DNA of 46,982 nucleotides, from positions 1-46,982 of the IMG/VR virus record IMGVR_UViG_3300031566_000077, one strand, 5' to 3'. Below are positions 20,990 through 29,493 of the stretch, in pieces. The notes beneath the pieces are model-generated. The model saw only the letters and a list, made by a program, of their open reading frames with translations, ran no database searches and had not been told where the DNA came from. Positions within the stretch are counted from its first letter, which is position 1; each line of letters begins with the position of its first letter. The stretch comes from a virus. The position numbers and the translations under genes are program-made.

Positions 20990-21067
20990 TGACTTCCCGT
21001 TCCGTGTTCTTGAAAGGGGCTAGGGTAATCGACACAGATTACGGGATTGCTGAAAAGTTGGCGAAAA

Positions 21068-21289
21068 CTACGCCAGAATCTTGAATAAACCCCACGCTTG
21101 GTTGACCACATCCTTGATAGTCTTTTCCGTCAATCTTGCCTCCTTGAGATCAGCCGCTGCCTTCTCCAGGATCGCCACTGCGTCTCTTATTGAGAAGGAG
21201 TTTTTCGCCACTCCAGGATTAAGCCCTTTGCCGGCGAAATAGTCCTTGGCGGAAGTGAATTTCAGTCCTACCTTTTCTTTCTCGGACAT
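21068..21289 (-). CDS. Hypothetical soluble helical protein (73 aa)
   Basis: Begins MSEKEKVGLKFTSAKDYFAG and continues with two helices (IRDAVAILEKAAADLKEARL, IKDVVNQAWGLFKILA). No signal peptide, membrane segment or metal motif. It overlaps the lipoprotein stop by one base (shared A of TAATG-type junction), so it is translated with it. Function unknown; association with the envelope/lysis block is by position only. Confidence 0.6.
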   Translation of the reverse strand: MSEKEKVGLKFTSAKDYFAGKGLNPGVAKNSFSIRDAVAILEKAAADLKEARLTEKTIKDVVNQAWGLFKILA

Positions 21290-21708
21290 TAATTCCCTCC
21301 TTTCAATTTATCGTAAAACTCAAGGATTTCCGGCGTTGCTTTGTTGATCGTTTGGATGGTCGCCAGAACCTCCTCGATTGAAAGCCCTTCGGCATGAGCC
21401 TGGTCATGGGCAAGGGCCACGAATTCCTTGTTGATAAGTGATTGTTCTTTCATGGCAGCCAATTGATCTTTGACTTGCGCGAGCACTTCAGTTCTGGCTG
21501 TTTCCTCCATTTCCCCTACTACTACCAGTCGCTTGGTATCTTCTGAAATGAACCGGTAGTAATTGAGTCCGAGGGTTTCCACGTTATTGTCGAGGTTGAT
21601 CGAGTTTTCAAGGCCAAGTTCGGTGGCCTTGATATAGCTCGCTGGAGTGGGGCATCCGACCATTCCGAATGCCAGGAAAAGGAGCACCAGAATAGCGAGG
21701 CATCTCAT
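21289..21708 (-). CDS. Phage lipoprotein (139 aa), possible spanin-like or envelope protein
   Basis: A lipoprotein signal is clear: MRCLAILVLLFLAFGMVGC, with the lipobox ending at Cys19. The mature protein is helical and acidic (TKRLVVVGEMEETARTEVLA, QVKDQLAAMKEQSLINKEF) and ends YDKLKGGN. An outer-membrane lipoprotein next to small TM proteins suggests an o-spanin-like role or superinfection exclusion. The size (about 120 mature residues) and lack of a Pro-rich region make spanin uncertain. A lipobox usable by SPaseII implies a bacterial host. It overlaps the upstream gene by four bases (ATGA). Confidence 0.7.
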   Translation of the reverse strand: MRCLAILVLLFLAFGMVGCPTPASYIKATELGLENSINLDNNVETLGLNYYRFISEDTKRLVVVGEMEETARTEVLAQVKDQLAAMKEQSLINKEFVALAHDQAHAEGLSIEEVLATIQTINKATPEILEFYDKLKGGN

Positions 21709-22133
21709 GTCTTTCCTCCTTCAAAAACGGGCCGTTTTATCGAACCAGTATCCCTCATTGTTTTTGCTTTGACTGCGACTTCTATGCTTTCAACCAAGCC
21801 CGATGATCCCTGACAATCCTGTTCGCACTGAACGAGGTCAAAGGCTGATGTGCGTAGGAATATCTCCCTCGGTAAATCTTTACCATGCATATCAAGTAGT
21901 ATTACATTGATGTCTTCGAAGTTCTTATTTATTTCGTATGGAAACGATAGACAATCTATTCCTTTGAAATTCAATGAACAGACCACTACGGCAACCCGTC
22001 CTGCCTCCAGAATATTCAACGCCTTTTCAACAGTTGCTACAAAGGTCAATTCCCAGTCATCGCAACCGTTGAGGATTTTCTTTATTTCCGCGAAACGTTT
22101 CTTCTCTTCTATTATTAGTACTTTCGGTTTCAT
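21705..22133 (-). CDS. Degenerate receiver-domain (pseudo-response-regulator) protein
   Basis: The 142-residue sequence follows the CheY-like alternation: strand KVLIIEE, helix, strand VAVVVCSLNFKGIDCLSF, strand INVILLD, strand FDLVQCE. All residues of the phosphorylation site are changed: the acidic pair is Glu9-Glu10 instead of Asp-Asp, the acceptor Asp position holds Cys52/Ser53, the conserved Thr is Asp81, and the Lys is around Cys103. It should not be phosphorylated. It overlaps the lipoprotein start by four bases and lies next to an XhlA-like gene. It could bind a host histidine kinase or partner as a decoy, or be a structural relic. Confidence 0.6.
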   Translation of the reverse strand: MKPKVLIIEEKKRFAEIKKILNGCDDWELTFVATVEKALNILEAGRVAVVVCSLNFKGIDCLSFPYEINKNFEDINVILLDMHGKDLPREIFLRTSAFDLVQCEQDCQGSSGLVESIEVAVKAKTMRDTGSIKRPVFEGGKT

Positions 22134-22139
22134 TATAGC

Positions 22140-22382
22140 TCAACCTTTCAACAGAGCCGAAAGAATTGCTGCTACAATAGATATAATGGTCGCTATCCCT
22201 CCAGCATATATAGCGACCTTGGTTTTAAGCACTGCTATTTCGGTACACTGATTATTCACCTTTTTGGTCAGACTGATTATTGCATCAGTAAGCTTATTTA
22301 TATCAACGCGGAGGTATTTAACATCCGACTTGACCTCCGCTTTGAATTCGATAAGCTTGTCATGTTCGGCACCATTTGACAT
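22140..22382 (-). CDS. XhlA-like membrane protein of the lysis cassette (80 aa)
   Basis: The start MSNGAEHDKLIEFKAEVKSD is chosen because GTGAAAGGAAATCAC precedes it. An amphipathic coiled-coil N-terminal part (DVKYLRVDINKLTDAIISLT, KKVNNQCTEIAVLKTKV) is followed by one C-terminal transmembrane helix (AIYAGGIATIISIVAAILSA LLKG). This is the layout of PBSX XhlA/hemolysin-XhlA proteins, which act with holins. It follows the tail-fibre gene, the usual place for lysis genes. No endolysin is present in this window. Confidence 0.65.
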   Translation of the reverse strand: MSNGAEHDKLIEFKAEVKSDVKYLRVDINKLTDAIISLTKKVNNQCTEIAVLKTKVAIYAGGIATIISIVAAILSALLKG

Positions 22383-22405
22383 GTGATTTCCTTTCACTTC
22401 ACTAA

Positions 22406-24625
22406 TTACCAAGTCAAAGCAGTTGATTCAAAGTCGGTCCATTCTTCGTATCCCAACACATCGACATATGCATTATGATCCGTTCCTGCCCCGATATGAC
22501 GTAGCCCTATTTCTTGAAGGTCGTTAAGATCAACCCAACCTACGACGTTATTCCAAAAGTCAAGACCGGGGGATATTGTAAAGGATGCAGTATGAAGTTG
22601 ATAGTCCATTGATAGCCCGGTGGCCGGCCATGAAGGAATCTCGTGCAACCCAGGAATCCCTCCTGACGGAGGGGTTGGATTTGGAGGTCGAAGAAAAAGC
22701 TGTTGCGTTCCATCTTTCCCGATTACGAATGCAGAAACATTTACTCTCATCGAAGTCGTAGGAACCCGGCTAGCAAGCGAAAGTGTAAGCCAACCGGTAT
22801 CTGCAAATGACCCTTCCGCTATTGCTCGCTGCCCCAATTCATAAGAGACGTGGTTGCCGATTTTCCGAAGTTGGGCCAACTCCCACGAACCGAGAGAAAG
22901 ATTTAAAACTGCTGCGACAAACTTCCAGTAAATCCATCCAGCGGCAGGGAAATCAAATAAAGAATTATCAAGAAGTGGGCCAGAAGCCCATGGCGGTCTT
23001 GCTGCAGTAGAATAAACAAGATCAAGCGATCCGTCTGCTTTCCCAATAAGATATACGTAATACCATGCCGCCTGTGGACCAGCAGCATGTCCCGGATCAT
23101 TATCTTTTGCGCCTGGGCCATAAGCACCGGCAAATGCTACGTCAAGAGCATAGGCTCCGAAATCTCTTCCGTAGTCATGATATGGGCCATAGTTTACCCC
23201 TCCAACGGTTTTTCTAAACGTACCTCTCATTTGATGCAGCCGGTAAGTATCATACGGGCTCGAGTTCTTCGGATAAAATACCATTGCTTGTTCGGCAGCC
23301 AGTTTTGGAATTCCAGGGAATACAGAAACTGGCTTCAGGGTTCCATCTTCATTTAATGAAACGTCAAGCCTATCGTCAAGATCGGTCTTACTTCCCTTTG
23401 CATCATCCAGAATTGTTTCGGCAGCAGCCAAATCAGTATCAAGAGTTTCTACATCCCTGGTAGGTGGGGTTTCCCATCCAACAGTTCCCTTAGTGATTTT
23501 TATTTCAGTACGAAGCCGGTTAAGATCATCTTCAAGATCACTAGGAACTCCGACATAAGTATCGTCGTACACTCCAGAGTTCGCGATTTTTGTTTGGTCG
23601 ATATCAGCAGTCGGAGCTATGTTTGCATCGAAGATAATGACCGACTTAAGAGAACCATCTTCGTTAAGTGAAACATCCAGCCTATCATCGAGTGTCGCCT
23701 CGGTTCCTCTGGCAGTTTTAATTTCGTCTCGGATCGCCTGGACCGGATATATGTCTCGGTTTACTTCGTCAGCAATTTCGGCGGTAAGGATAGTATTATT
23801 CGCGTCACGAGTTAGGGTCGCCAACTTGATATAATAATGAAGGTTTTGGTCTGGGTCTTGGAATCCATTGGTAGGGATACCGGTCGAGTTCTCCCTGACG
23901 TGAAGAACATGTTTCAGTTTATATCGAAGAGCCGATACGAACGACGAACCACCGGAAAGAGGATGTTCAAGATTCGGATCTTCTAGTTCGTCGATTTCAT
24001 CAAGGTATACATCGAGATATATCACGTCTGGTCTTGGAGCGCCTGGAGTCGATGGAGCAACCCTGAAAGGATCATCCATTGCGGCCACAGTCGTCATATC
24101 TCCGCCCGAGATATTTATCTCTGTTTGAGTATTTGAAATGATCGCGAAGCCAGTCGCCACCCTTGTATTCGGATAGATGGTCCTACCTGCGAATTCATTC
24201 ACAGTCCAATTCGCCCCGGTATTTGTAAGCTTTGTTGCCGTAAGAGCGGTCGAACGATCGTGAAGAGTTTCGGCGTCGACGTTAATTGAATCGAACTCGA
24301 TAGATGTGTACCAGAGTCTTCCAAGATGTCCAGCAGCCACGATCCTTCCTGCATCATCGACCGCCATGCTTCCGCCGCCGCCTTTGATTGCGAAGTTATT
24401 TACGTTATTGATAGTCGACTGAGCAATCAAGAAAGCATTGGCGTCAGGAGAGCCATCCCCGAAAAGTTCCAGGGTTCGGCGGATCTGACGATAGATGGAC
24501 TTCAATACATCGTTGATATCTGCATCAACGAGTGGCTTATTCGGACCCTGCTGAAAGACTGCTATGAAATATTCAAGCAGTTCGTTATATATATCCCTGG
24601 AAACGTTCGCGTGTGCCTGACCCAT
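22406..24625 (-). CDS. Large tail fibre / baseplate-attached protein
   Basis: 739 residues. The N-terminus (VSRDIYNELLEYFIAVFQQG then NKPLVDADINDVLKSI) resembles the start of phage and CIS fibre-attachment proteins of the DUF6519 type, in which a short QQG...DAD-N motif follows SRD. The module LDDRLDVSLNEDGSLK occurs twice, about residues 313-328 and 419-434 (second copy with Thr), as in repeated fibre linkers. The C-terminal 250 residues are aromatic- and Gly-rich, likely the receptor-facing part. It is the last structural gene before the lysis block, as expected for a fibre. No chaperone gene is recognised next to it. Confidence 0.7.
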   Translation of the reverse strand: MGQAHANVSRDIYNELLEYFIAVFQQGPNKPLVDADINDVLKSIYRQIRRTLELFGDGSPDANAFLIAQSTINNVNNFAIKGGGGSMAVDDAGRIVAAGHLGRLWYTSIEFDSINVDAETLHDRSTALTATKLTNTGANWTVNEFAGRTIYPNTRVATGFAIISNTQTEINISGGDMTTVAAMDDPFRVAPSTPGAPRPDVIYLDVYLDEIDELEDPNLEHPLSGGSSFVSALRYKLKHVLHVRENSTGIPTNGFQDPDQNLHYYIKLATLTRDANNTILTAEIADEVNRDIYPVQAIRDEIKTARGTEATLDDRLDVSLNEDGSLKSVIIFDANIAPTADIDQTKIANSGVYDDTYVGVPSDLEDDLNRLRTEIKITKGTVGWETPPTRDVETLDTDLAAAETILDDAKGSKTDLDDRLDVSLNEDGTLKPVSVFPGIPKLAAEQAMVFYPKNSSPYDTYRLHQMRGTFRKTVGGVNYGPYHDYGRDFGAYALDVAFAGAYGPGAKDNDPGHAAGPQAAWYYVYLIGKADGSLDLVYSTAARPPWASGPLLDNSLFDFPAAGWIYWKFVAAVLNLSLGSWELAQLRKIGNHVSYELGQRAIAEGSFADTGWLTLSLASRVPTTSMRVNVSAFVIGKDGTQQLFLRPPNPTPPSGGIPGLHEIPSWPATGLSMDYQLHTASFTISPGLDFWNNVVGWVDLNDLQEIGLRHIGAGTDHNAYVDVLGYEEWTDFESTALTW

Positions 24626-24638
24626 CGTTTTTCTCCTT

Positions 24639-26186
24639 CTATGGGAACGTTACCTTGAAATCGACTATGTAACGAACCCGATCGTCTATGAAACGAAGAG
24701 GAAAGCGTTTCACCCAGAGAAGCGTTCCAGTGTCGGGCGCTGATGTCGAATCACTCGCAAATTGCCCTGCCTCCCTGGATTCAAGATTAGTAAACGTATT
24801 AAGATCAATGAAACACCGAATAAGAACCTTCTTAGTTGGGGTCAAGGTTGGATTGTCGGACCCGTCTAAATAAACCCAATTCCTCGGAAACTCTCTGTAT
24901 AGCTCTTTTACTAATATCGTTGCTCCTACCGGCGGGGTGGGAGTTCCTGATATGTCCCAAACTGATAGCCCACTCCCAAGTGCAAAACGTCCGAATCCTT
25001 GAGATAAGTTGGGGTTCGGCAAAGGGAAGTATGATGTTAAGAAAGCTGCGCCTGCGGTGGTAAAGTCTGTTGGATAATTTAGGTTAAATGTTTCATGCAT
25101 AATGAAATATATATCATCCAGAATATTGAAAAAGTCATCAATAATATTCTCAACTTTCCTGACCTGCGATCCCTTTATTCGTTTTGTCGCATTAGGAATA
25201 ACGACAATCGCTACCTTATTAAATCCAATGCTCGAACCATCGGTTAGATCAGCTATGACATAGAAAATGTTATTTTCAGTTAGGAAATCTATTTCCCCTT
25301 GTAAGTCAAGGGTATTAAGGAAACCATTCGGATATCCGTTCATATCTATAACCTCATCCATCGGGACGATCGTTACGGTATGACCAGTAAAGATATTATC
25401 AATAAGGGAGGTTGTTACGTCTTTCCTTCCTTTCTTTTTATATAAGTCTGGCAGACCAAGAACTTCGGCCCTTGCGGCATCAACTGGGAGATCCCAGTTA
25501 TATGCCCATCCATAAAGAGCAGAAATAAGACTCAGAAATTGAGGCGACGTTCTTGTTGCATCATGGATTACCCCAAGTCCATCCCTGGTTGCTATTGCTC
25601 TAGTCAAGGCAAGCGGTTCATTGAAGAATATATTGAAGAGCTTAAGAAAACGCTGGAGTTCCCCTTGGTCAGTTAATCCATCTTCCGACAACATTATTTT
25701 CTCATATGCGTCTAACATTGTTGGACTAAGGACACGCTGTCCAGACCCGAACCTTGCCTTGTCATAAGTCCTATGAATCTCGGCTAATTCCAAAAAGAAC
25801 TTGTCCTTCTTTTCCGACTTGGTGTCATGGGCTAGTTCGTAAGCTTCTGCGCCTATTCCAGAATACCAGGCGCTGGAATATTCAGTAAATATTTTATAAT
25901 AAAAGAACTCCGGTGCCAAACTAGGAAAATCGGTAAACCGTTCTACTGTCGAATCGGAAGTCTCGAATATATTAAGCCCATCATTCTCATCTTCTGGAAA
26001 CGATCCGAGTTTCTGAACTATTCTGAGCTTGGTTACATTGGTATAGTCAACCGGTTTAGTCCAACGTAGAATTATCTGCGGGCCTTCAATCGCTCTGGTG
26101 GCGGATAGACCAATAACGATACGATCGTCTATAGGTGAAGTCCCATAGACGAAAGTACCGTATAAAGGGGTTCCATATAAAGACAT
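24639..26186 (-). CDS. Tail protein I-like baseplate wedge protein
   Basis: 515 residues with a short YGT-rich N-terminus (MSLYGTPLYGTFVYG), a fibronectin-like beta domain (IILRWTKPVDYTNVTKLRIV), and a central region with SPQFLSLISALYGWAYNWDL and LPDLYKKKGRKDVTTSLI. The central part is like phage tail protein I/TIGR02242 (P2 gpI-type) proteins, which join the baseplate wedge to fibres. A beta-rich C-terminus (ILVKELYREFPRNWVYLDGS) ends the protein. It starts where the J gene stops (overlap of one base), reproducing the P2 order V-W-J-I then fibre. The C-terminal extension is longer than P2 gpI (176 aa). Confidence 0.75.
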   Translation of the reverse strand: MSLYGTPLYGTFVYGTSPIDDRIVIGLSATRAIEGPQIILRWTKPVDYTNVTKLRIVQKLGSFPEDENDGLNIFETSDSTVERFTDFPSLAPEFFYYKIFTEYSSAWYSGIGAEAYELAHDTKSEKKDKFFLELAEIHRTYDKARFGSGQRVLSPTMLDAYEKIMLSEDGLTDQGELQRFLKLFNIFFNEPLALTRAIATRDGLGVIHDATRTSPQFLSLISALYGWAYNWDLPVDAARAEVLGLPDLYKKKGRKDVTTSLIDNIFTGHTVTIVPMDEVIDMNGYPNGFLNTLDLQGEIDFLTENNIFYVIADLTDGSSIGFNKVAIVVIPNATKRIKGSQVRKVENIIDDFFNILDDIYFIMHETFNLNYPTDFTTAGAAFLTSYFPLPNPNLSQGFGRFALGSGLSVWDISGTPTPPVGATILVKELYREFPRNWVYLDGSDNPTLTPTKKVLIRCFIDLNTFTNLESREAGQFASDSTSAPDTGTLLWVKRFPLRFIDDRVRYIVDFKVTFP

Positions 26187-28096
26187 TAGCCGCCTCCCGT
26201 ATAGGAGAGGGTGTTACGCTCAAGAACGCCAATTTCATTTTCTAATACGTCAACATTCCCCCTATAGTCAGCGGTTCGGAATGATGCCCTATCTCCCCCT
26301 AACATCGGAGTCAAGCCCGAAGCAATGGTAAAGACTATCTGTCCGTTATCAGCGGTATAAGATGAATCAAGTACCCCAATATTTGTTTGTAATCCAGAAA
26401 GCGAACCTCTCACGTTGAATGTATTGGATGTAATAAGAGTAATCGTCCAAGTTTCTTTTACTACATTTCCACTAACTGCAATGTCACCAAAAGTAGCATT
26501 TCCGGTCCAACGATCCAGGGAGACATCACTTCCCTTAACAAGCAATGTAAGTTTGGTGATATCAACATAGTCAACACCGACAACCTCATCAATCACCCTG
26601 GTTATATCCGATTCGCGGATAGCCTTCCCGAATTCCTGGTTCGTCGCTTGAAAGAATTCTGCCAGAGCGACGTCGACGTCTTGTGTAACTGATGCCTGAA
26701 CATAATTAGCGAATATGTGAATTGTTCCACCTATATCAATCCGTGCCAATCCTGGGTCGAATACTTCAGGGGCCACCCGTATGCTTCCCTTGGCCAGTAG
26801 CTCGACTTTTACGGCGGCCTTGAGAGTAGATGATGGAAGACCACCCCCAGTTGGAATAATATATACTGCCACATTGTAGGTAGCCCCTGGAGCCGTGACC
26901 CTAACGGCATTCGCATTGCCCACACCAGATATCGACTTCGCACCAGTAATATAGTCGGCTTTGCTAATATACCGGTCATTTGTTTTGAGTATTTCTGACC
27001 CTCTTATCTTTGCTTCGATAAGGGACATACAATCCGCACCGCCTGTAGCAGCTGCTAGATTTATCACTGCCAAGTTTGCCGGAGCACCACCAACTAATAT
27101 TTGAGAGTTTACCTGTTTAATAGTCGTGGCCCCTACATTCCCGGTTGCTCCTCCGCCTTCTCTAAAAGCAGCCTGGATGGTTGCTCCAGCCACCGGGACT
27201 TTTCCTTGAGCACCATTGCCAAGGATCATAACAACGGTATCATCCCACTTTCTCTTCCAGATGAAAACCTCATCAGTAGATACTTGCTGATAAAAGGTAA
27301 CCACTGATGCCCAAATTACATCCCCACCTCCCTCATTTATAAGAAGGTATAATGTGTTATCTATTATTTTTGTTGAAACAGTTCGCATTTGTTGGAACTG
27401 TGATCCATCCGAATTGTCCATCTGTTCCGTGGTAGACTTTCCTTCAGTCGCAGCAACCAGAATATCCAAAGCCGATACATATGCACCCAACGAAACCAAA
27501 TATCCTGACGGAACGTTTGAGTTAAGCTGAAGTTGGGTAGAAGTAGGCTTACTTATAATGGTCCGTTGAATAGGGGCAGTCACGTTATCCCCTATTTCAA
27601 CTACTTGGCCAACCACGAATCCAGTCGAACTACAATTGATTAGATCGGTCCCTCCAGTATCTGCGGTCAATAATTCATGTTTCATTACCGCGGTAATATC
27701 GGTCTCGAAATATATTGGTGATAGATCGGAAAGGGTCTGACATTGTGTCAACGCTGGGATGGAGATATCCTGTTTCAGTGACGCAATGATAGAAAACTTC
27801 AAAGTGGCAGTCGCCGGGTTAGCAGCTGGAATATTCCAGAAGAAGAAGATTTTTTCCAGGCTCTCCCGTTTTATACAGCCAGTCCTTTCATCTCCGACGA
27901 ACCCTTCCATGGCCGCCCGATCCACGTAATAGTGAAGCACGGAGATCGCTGCTGCGACTTCATCCAAGAAAGCGTTGCCCAAGTCAGACGGATTGTCATC
28001 GGTCCACTCCGGCGTAGTATAGGGTTTCCGTCGGATCATTTCATCCTTCAGGGCGTCCTCTTCCCTGCTTGTATAATCGGTAGATGGCGCTCCCAT
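26186..28096 (-). CDS. Baseplate J-like wedge protein
   Basis: 636 residues. The N-terminus has YTSREEDALKDEMI and LGNAFLDEVAAAISVLHYYV followed by DRAAMEGFV, characteristic of baseplate J/gp6-like proteins. The centre has ILGNGAQGKVPVAGATIQAA FREGGG-type, the conserved J motif GDGxxGxxPxxG...YRxGGGxxGN. The C-terminal domain includes RVIDEVVGVDYVDITKLTLL, also family-like. It forms the wedge ring around the hub in contractile tails. Neighbours gp25-like and I-like genes confirm it. Confidence 0.93.
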   Translation of the reverse strand: MGAPSTDYTSREEDALKDEMIRRKPYTTPEWTDDNPSDLGNAFLDEVAAAISVLHYYVDRAAMEGFVGDERTGCIKRESLEKIFFFWNIPAANPATATLKFSIIASLKQDISIPALTQCQTLSDLSPIYFETDITAVMKHELLTADTGGTDLINCSSTGFVVGQVVEIGDNVTAPIQRTIISKPTSTQLQLNSNVPSGYLVSLGAYVSALDILVAATEGKSTTEQMDNSDGSQFQQMRTVSTKIIDNTLYLLINEGGGDVIWASVVTFYQQVSTDEVFIWKRKWDDTVVMILGNGAQGKVPVAGATIQAAFREGGGATGNVGATTIKQVNSQILVGGAPANLAVINLAAATGGADCMSLIEAKIRGSEILKTNDRYISKADYITGAKSISGVGNANAVRVTAPGATYNVAVYIIPTGGGLPSSTLKAAVKVELLAKGSIRVAPEVFDPGLARIDIGGTIHIFANYVQASVTQDVDVALAEFFQATNQEFGKAIRESDITRVIDEVVGVDYVDITKLTLLVKGSDVSLDRWTGNATFGDIAVSGNVVKETWTITLITSNTFNVRGSLSGLQTNIGVLDSSYTADNGQIVFTIASGLTPMLGGDRASFRTADYRGNVDVLENEIGVLERNTLSYTGGG

Positions 28097-28104
28097 CTTT
28101 CACC

Positions 28105-28545
28105 TCAAAGAAGCGTAACTCTGACTTCCGCCAGCGTTGGTCTGCCAGTATCCCCTTTATAGAAAGGAAAAACCAAGTTCGCCTTGGTCATTGTATTTAC
28201 AAAGTCAATAGTCATTTCTACGTAGAGCATTGATTTATCCTCAGCTACCCTGGTCTGAACGCTCGACAGAATTAACCGAGGCTCTTGCTCTATAGAATCC
28301 GTCAAAAATCTGACCGCTAATCCGGGCGCCTTTGTCAACTGTTCAAAAGAAAGTTCGAAAAGTCTTGAACCAAAACCCCGATTATATCTACGACTTTTAA
28401 GAGAAGTCATCACTAAGTGCTGGAGACATTCAATTACATGCATCTCGAACTTAGATGCTTCAGGACCATCATGAGAAATCGAGTTCCCTCCTATTCGAAA
28501 GGGAAACTTCCAACCACGACCAAGTATTTCACGATTTAATGCCAT
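28105..28545 (-). CDS. Baseplate W / gp25-like wedge protein (lysozyme-like fold family)
   Basis: 146 residues starting MALNREILGRGWKFPFRIGG, the typical opening of GPW/gp25 proteins (xGRGWxFPF). Middle CLQHLVMTSLKSRRYNRGFG SRLFEL matches the I-x-I-LxTxxGxRxxxPxFG segment of the family. A longer frame starts with TTG two codons upstream; ATG with AAGGAATTTGGCG is preferred. The family forms part of the baseplate wedge and initiates sheath polymerisation; no lysozyme activity is expected. It overlaps the upstream coiled-coil gene by 17 bases. Confidence 0.9.
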   Translation of the reverse strand: MALNREILGRGWKFPFRIGGNSISHDGPEASKFEMHVIECLQHLVMTSLKSRRYNRGFGSRLFELSFEQLTKAPGLAVRFLTDSIEQEPRLILSSVQTRVAEDKSMLYVEMTIDFVNTMTKANLVFPFYKGDTGRPTLAEVRVTLL

Positions 28546-28945
28546 CGCCAAATTCCTTCATTAGTTTGAAGATAAATGGGGTACGTTTCTGTATCTTGTT
28601 TAAGATACTAGAAAGTCCTACCCTTTGTTCTTCCACTTCCTTGCAGTTTACTTTATCGAGCATTCCCAGGAGTTCATCCCTCCAGTCTTCGAGTAGCCGT
28701 ATCTCTTCTTGATTTACGCTATGCCTTTTCGATTCCCCTATGGCCTCGATTACCGAAGAGAGTTTATCTTTTAATGCGGCTTCCCTGCTTCTAATATGTT
28801 GAAGCCTCGTTTTCAATTTCCTTAACCGATCATCTAGTTGCTTCTGCAACTTGGGCGATGACTCTTGATTCATGTCTCGAAATATCGCTACGATTTTCTC
28901 CCTTGACTCTTCGGGGAGTGATCGGAGCATTTCTTCTATTTGCAT
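28529..28945 (-). CDS. Coiled-coil protein in baseplate operon (138 aa)
   Basis: Almost entirely helical and charged (MQIEEMLRSLPEESREKIVA, LQKQLDDRLRKLKTRLQHIR, AALKDKLSSVIEAIGESKRH). It sits between the spike (V) and gp25-like (W) genes and overlaps both. No family recognised. A baseplate assembly factor or a minor structural coil is likely from position. Confidence 0.65.
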   Translation of the reverse strand: MQIEEMLRSLPEESREKIVAIFRDMNQESSPKLQKQLDDRLRKLKTRLQHIRSREAALKDKLSSVIEAIGESKRHSVNQEEIRLLEDWRDELLGMLDKVNCKEVEEQRVGLSSILNKIQKRTPFIFKLMKEFGDGIKS

Positions 28946-29493
28946 TATTCACCCTTCACTTTCTGTGTTTCATCTGTTGCCGGAACAAATATAGCAGGGG
29001 CAAGCGGTGGACCGCTCGGACTTCCCACAGTTATCGGATGAGTATGAAAATTATATTTGTTCAATCCAAATGATCCGAGTATCAATCCTTGAACAGCGGT
29101 TCTTCCAAGTTTAATCGTTGCGGCTTCGATTATCCGAAGGAGCGCTTGCTCCTCCCAGTTGTTGCCCGCCTTTATATATATATTAGCCAATATTTCAGCA
29201 ACGATATCACCAGGTGACCCGGAGTCGGCCGGCGCTTCCGAGGCACCACCGGGAGCCCCTAAAAATGCACCGGACCAAATAGGCGAATCAGGATCGCCGG
29301 CTTCAAACTCGATCCATACCTTAGCCCCAACTTTTGGGGTATACCATATCCCTGGAAATGGAAAACTCGGCAATGCCCAGTCAGTAGGAAATTCAACAAA
29401 GCCGGCCTTGGGCACATATGCTTTAATTCGTCCAAGGATCTTTGAGTCATTGTTATCGAACACTGTACCGGCATATTTACCGAATAAACTCAC
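28945..29493 (-). CDS. Baseplate assembly protein V / gp5-like OB-fold spike
   Basis: 182 residues. The N-terminal gp5-OB domain is clear: MSLFGKYAGTVFDNNDSKIL then GRIKAYVP, with WALPSFPFPGIWYTPKVGAK followed by VWIEFEAGDPDSPIWSGAF. This is the hallmark pattern of V/VgrG-type OB domains. The C-terminal part ends LNKYNFHTHPITVGSPSGPP, a conserved His-x-His-Pro element of these proteins. It trimerises below the hub at the centre of the baseplate. It overlaps the hub gene by four bases. Confidence 0.9.
   Translation of the reverse strand: MSLFGKYAGTVFDNNDSKILGRIKAYVPKAGFVEFPTDWALPSFPFPGIWYTPKVGAKVWIEFEAGDPDSPIWSGAFLGAPGGASEAPADSGSPGDIVAEILANIYIKAGNNWEEQALLRIIEAATIKLGRTAVQGLILGSFGLNKYNFHTHPITVGSPSGPPLAPAIFVPATDETQKVKGE

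Noticed and set aside
20591-22382. An endolysin in the lysis block
   Set aside because: No lysozyme, amidase or peptidase motif was seen in any of the five small genes; the endolysin must be elsewhere.
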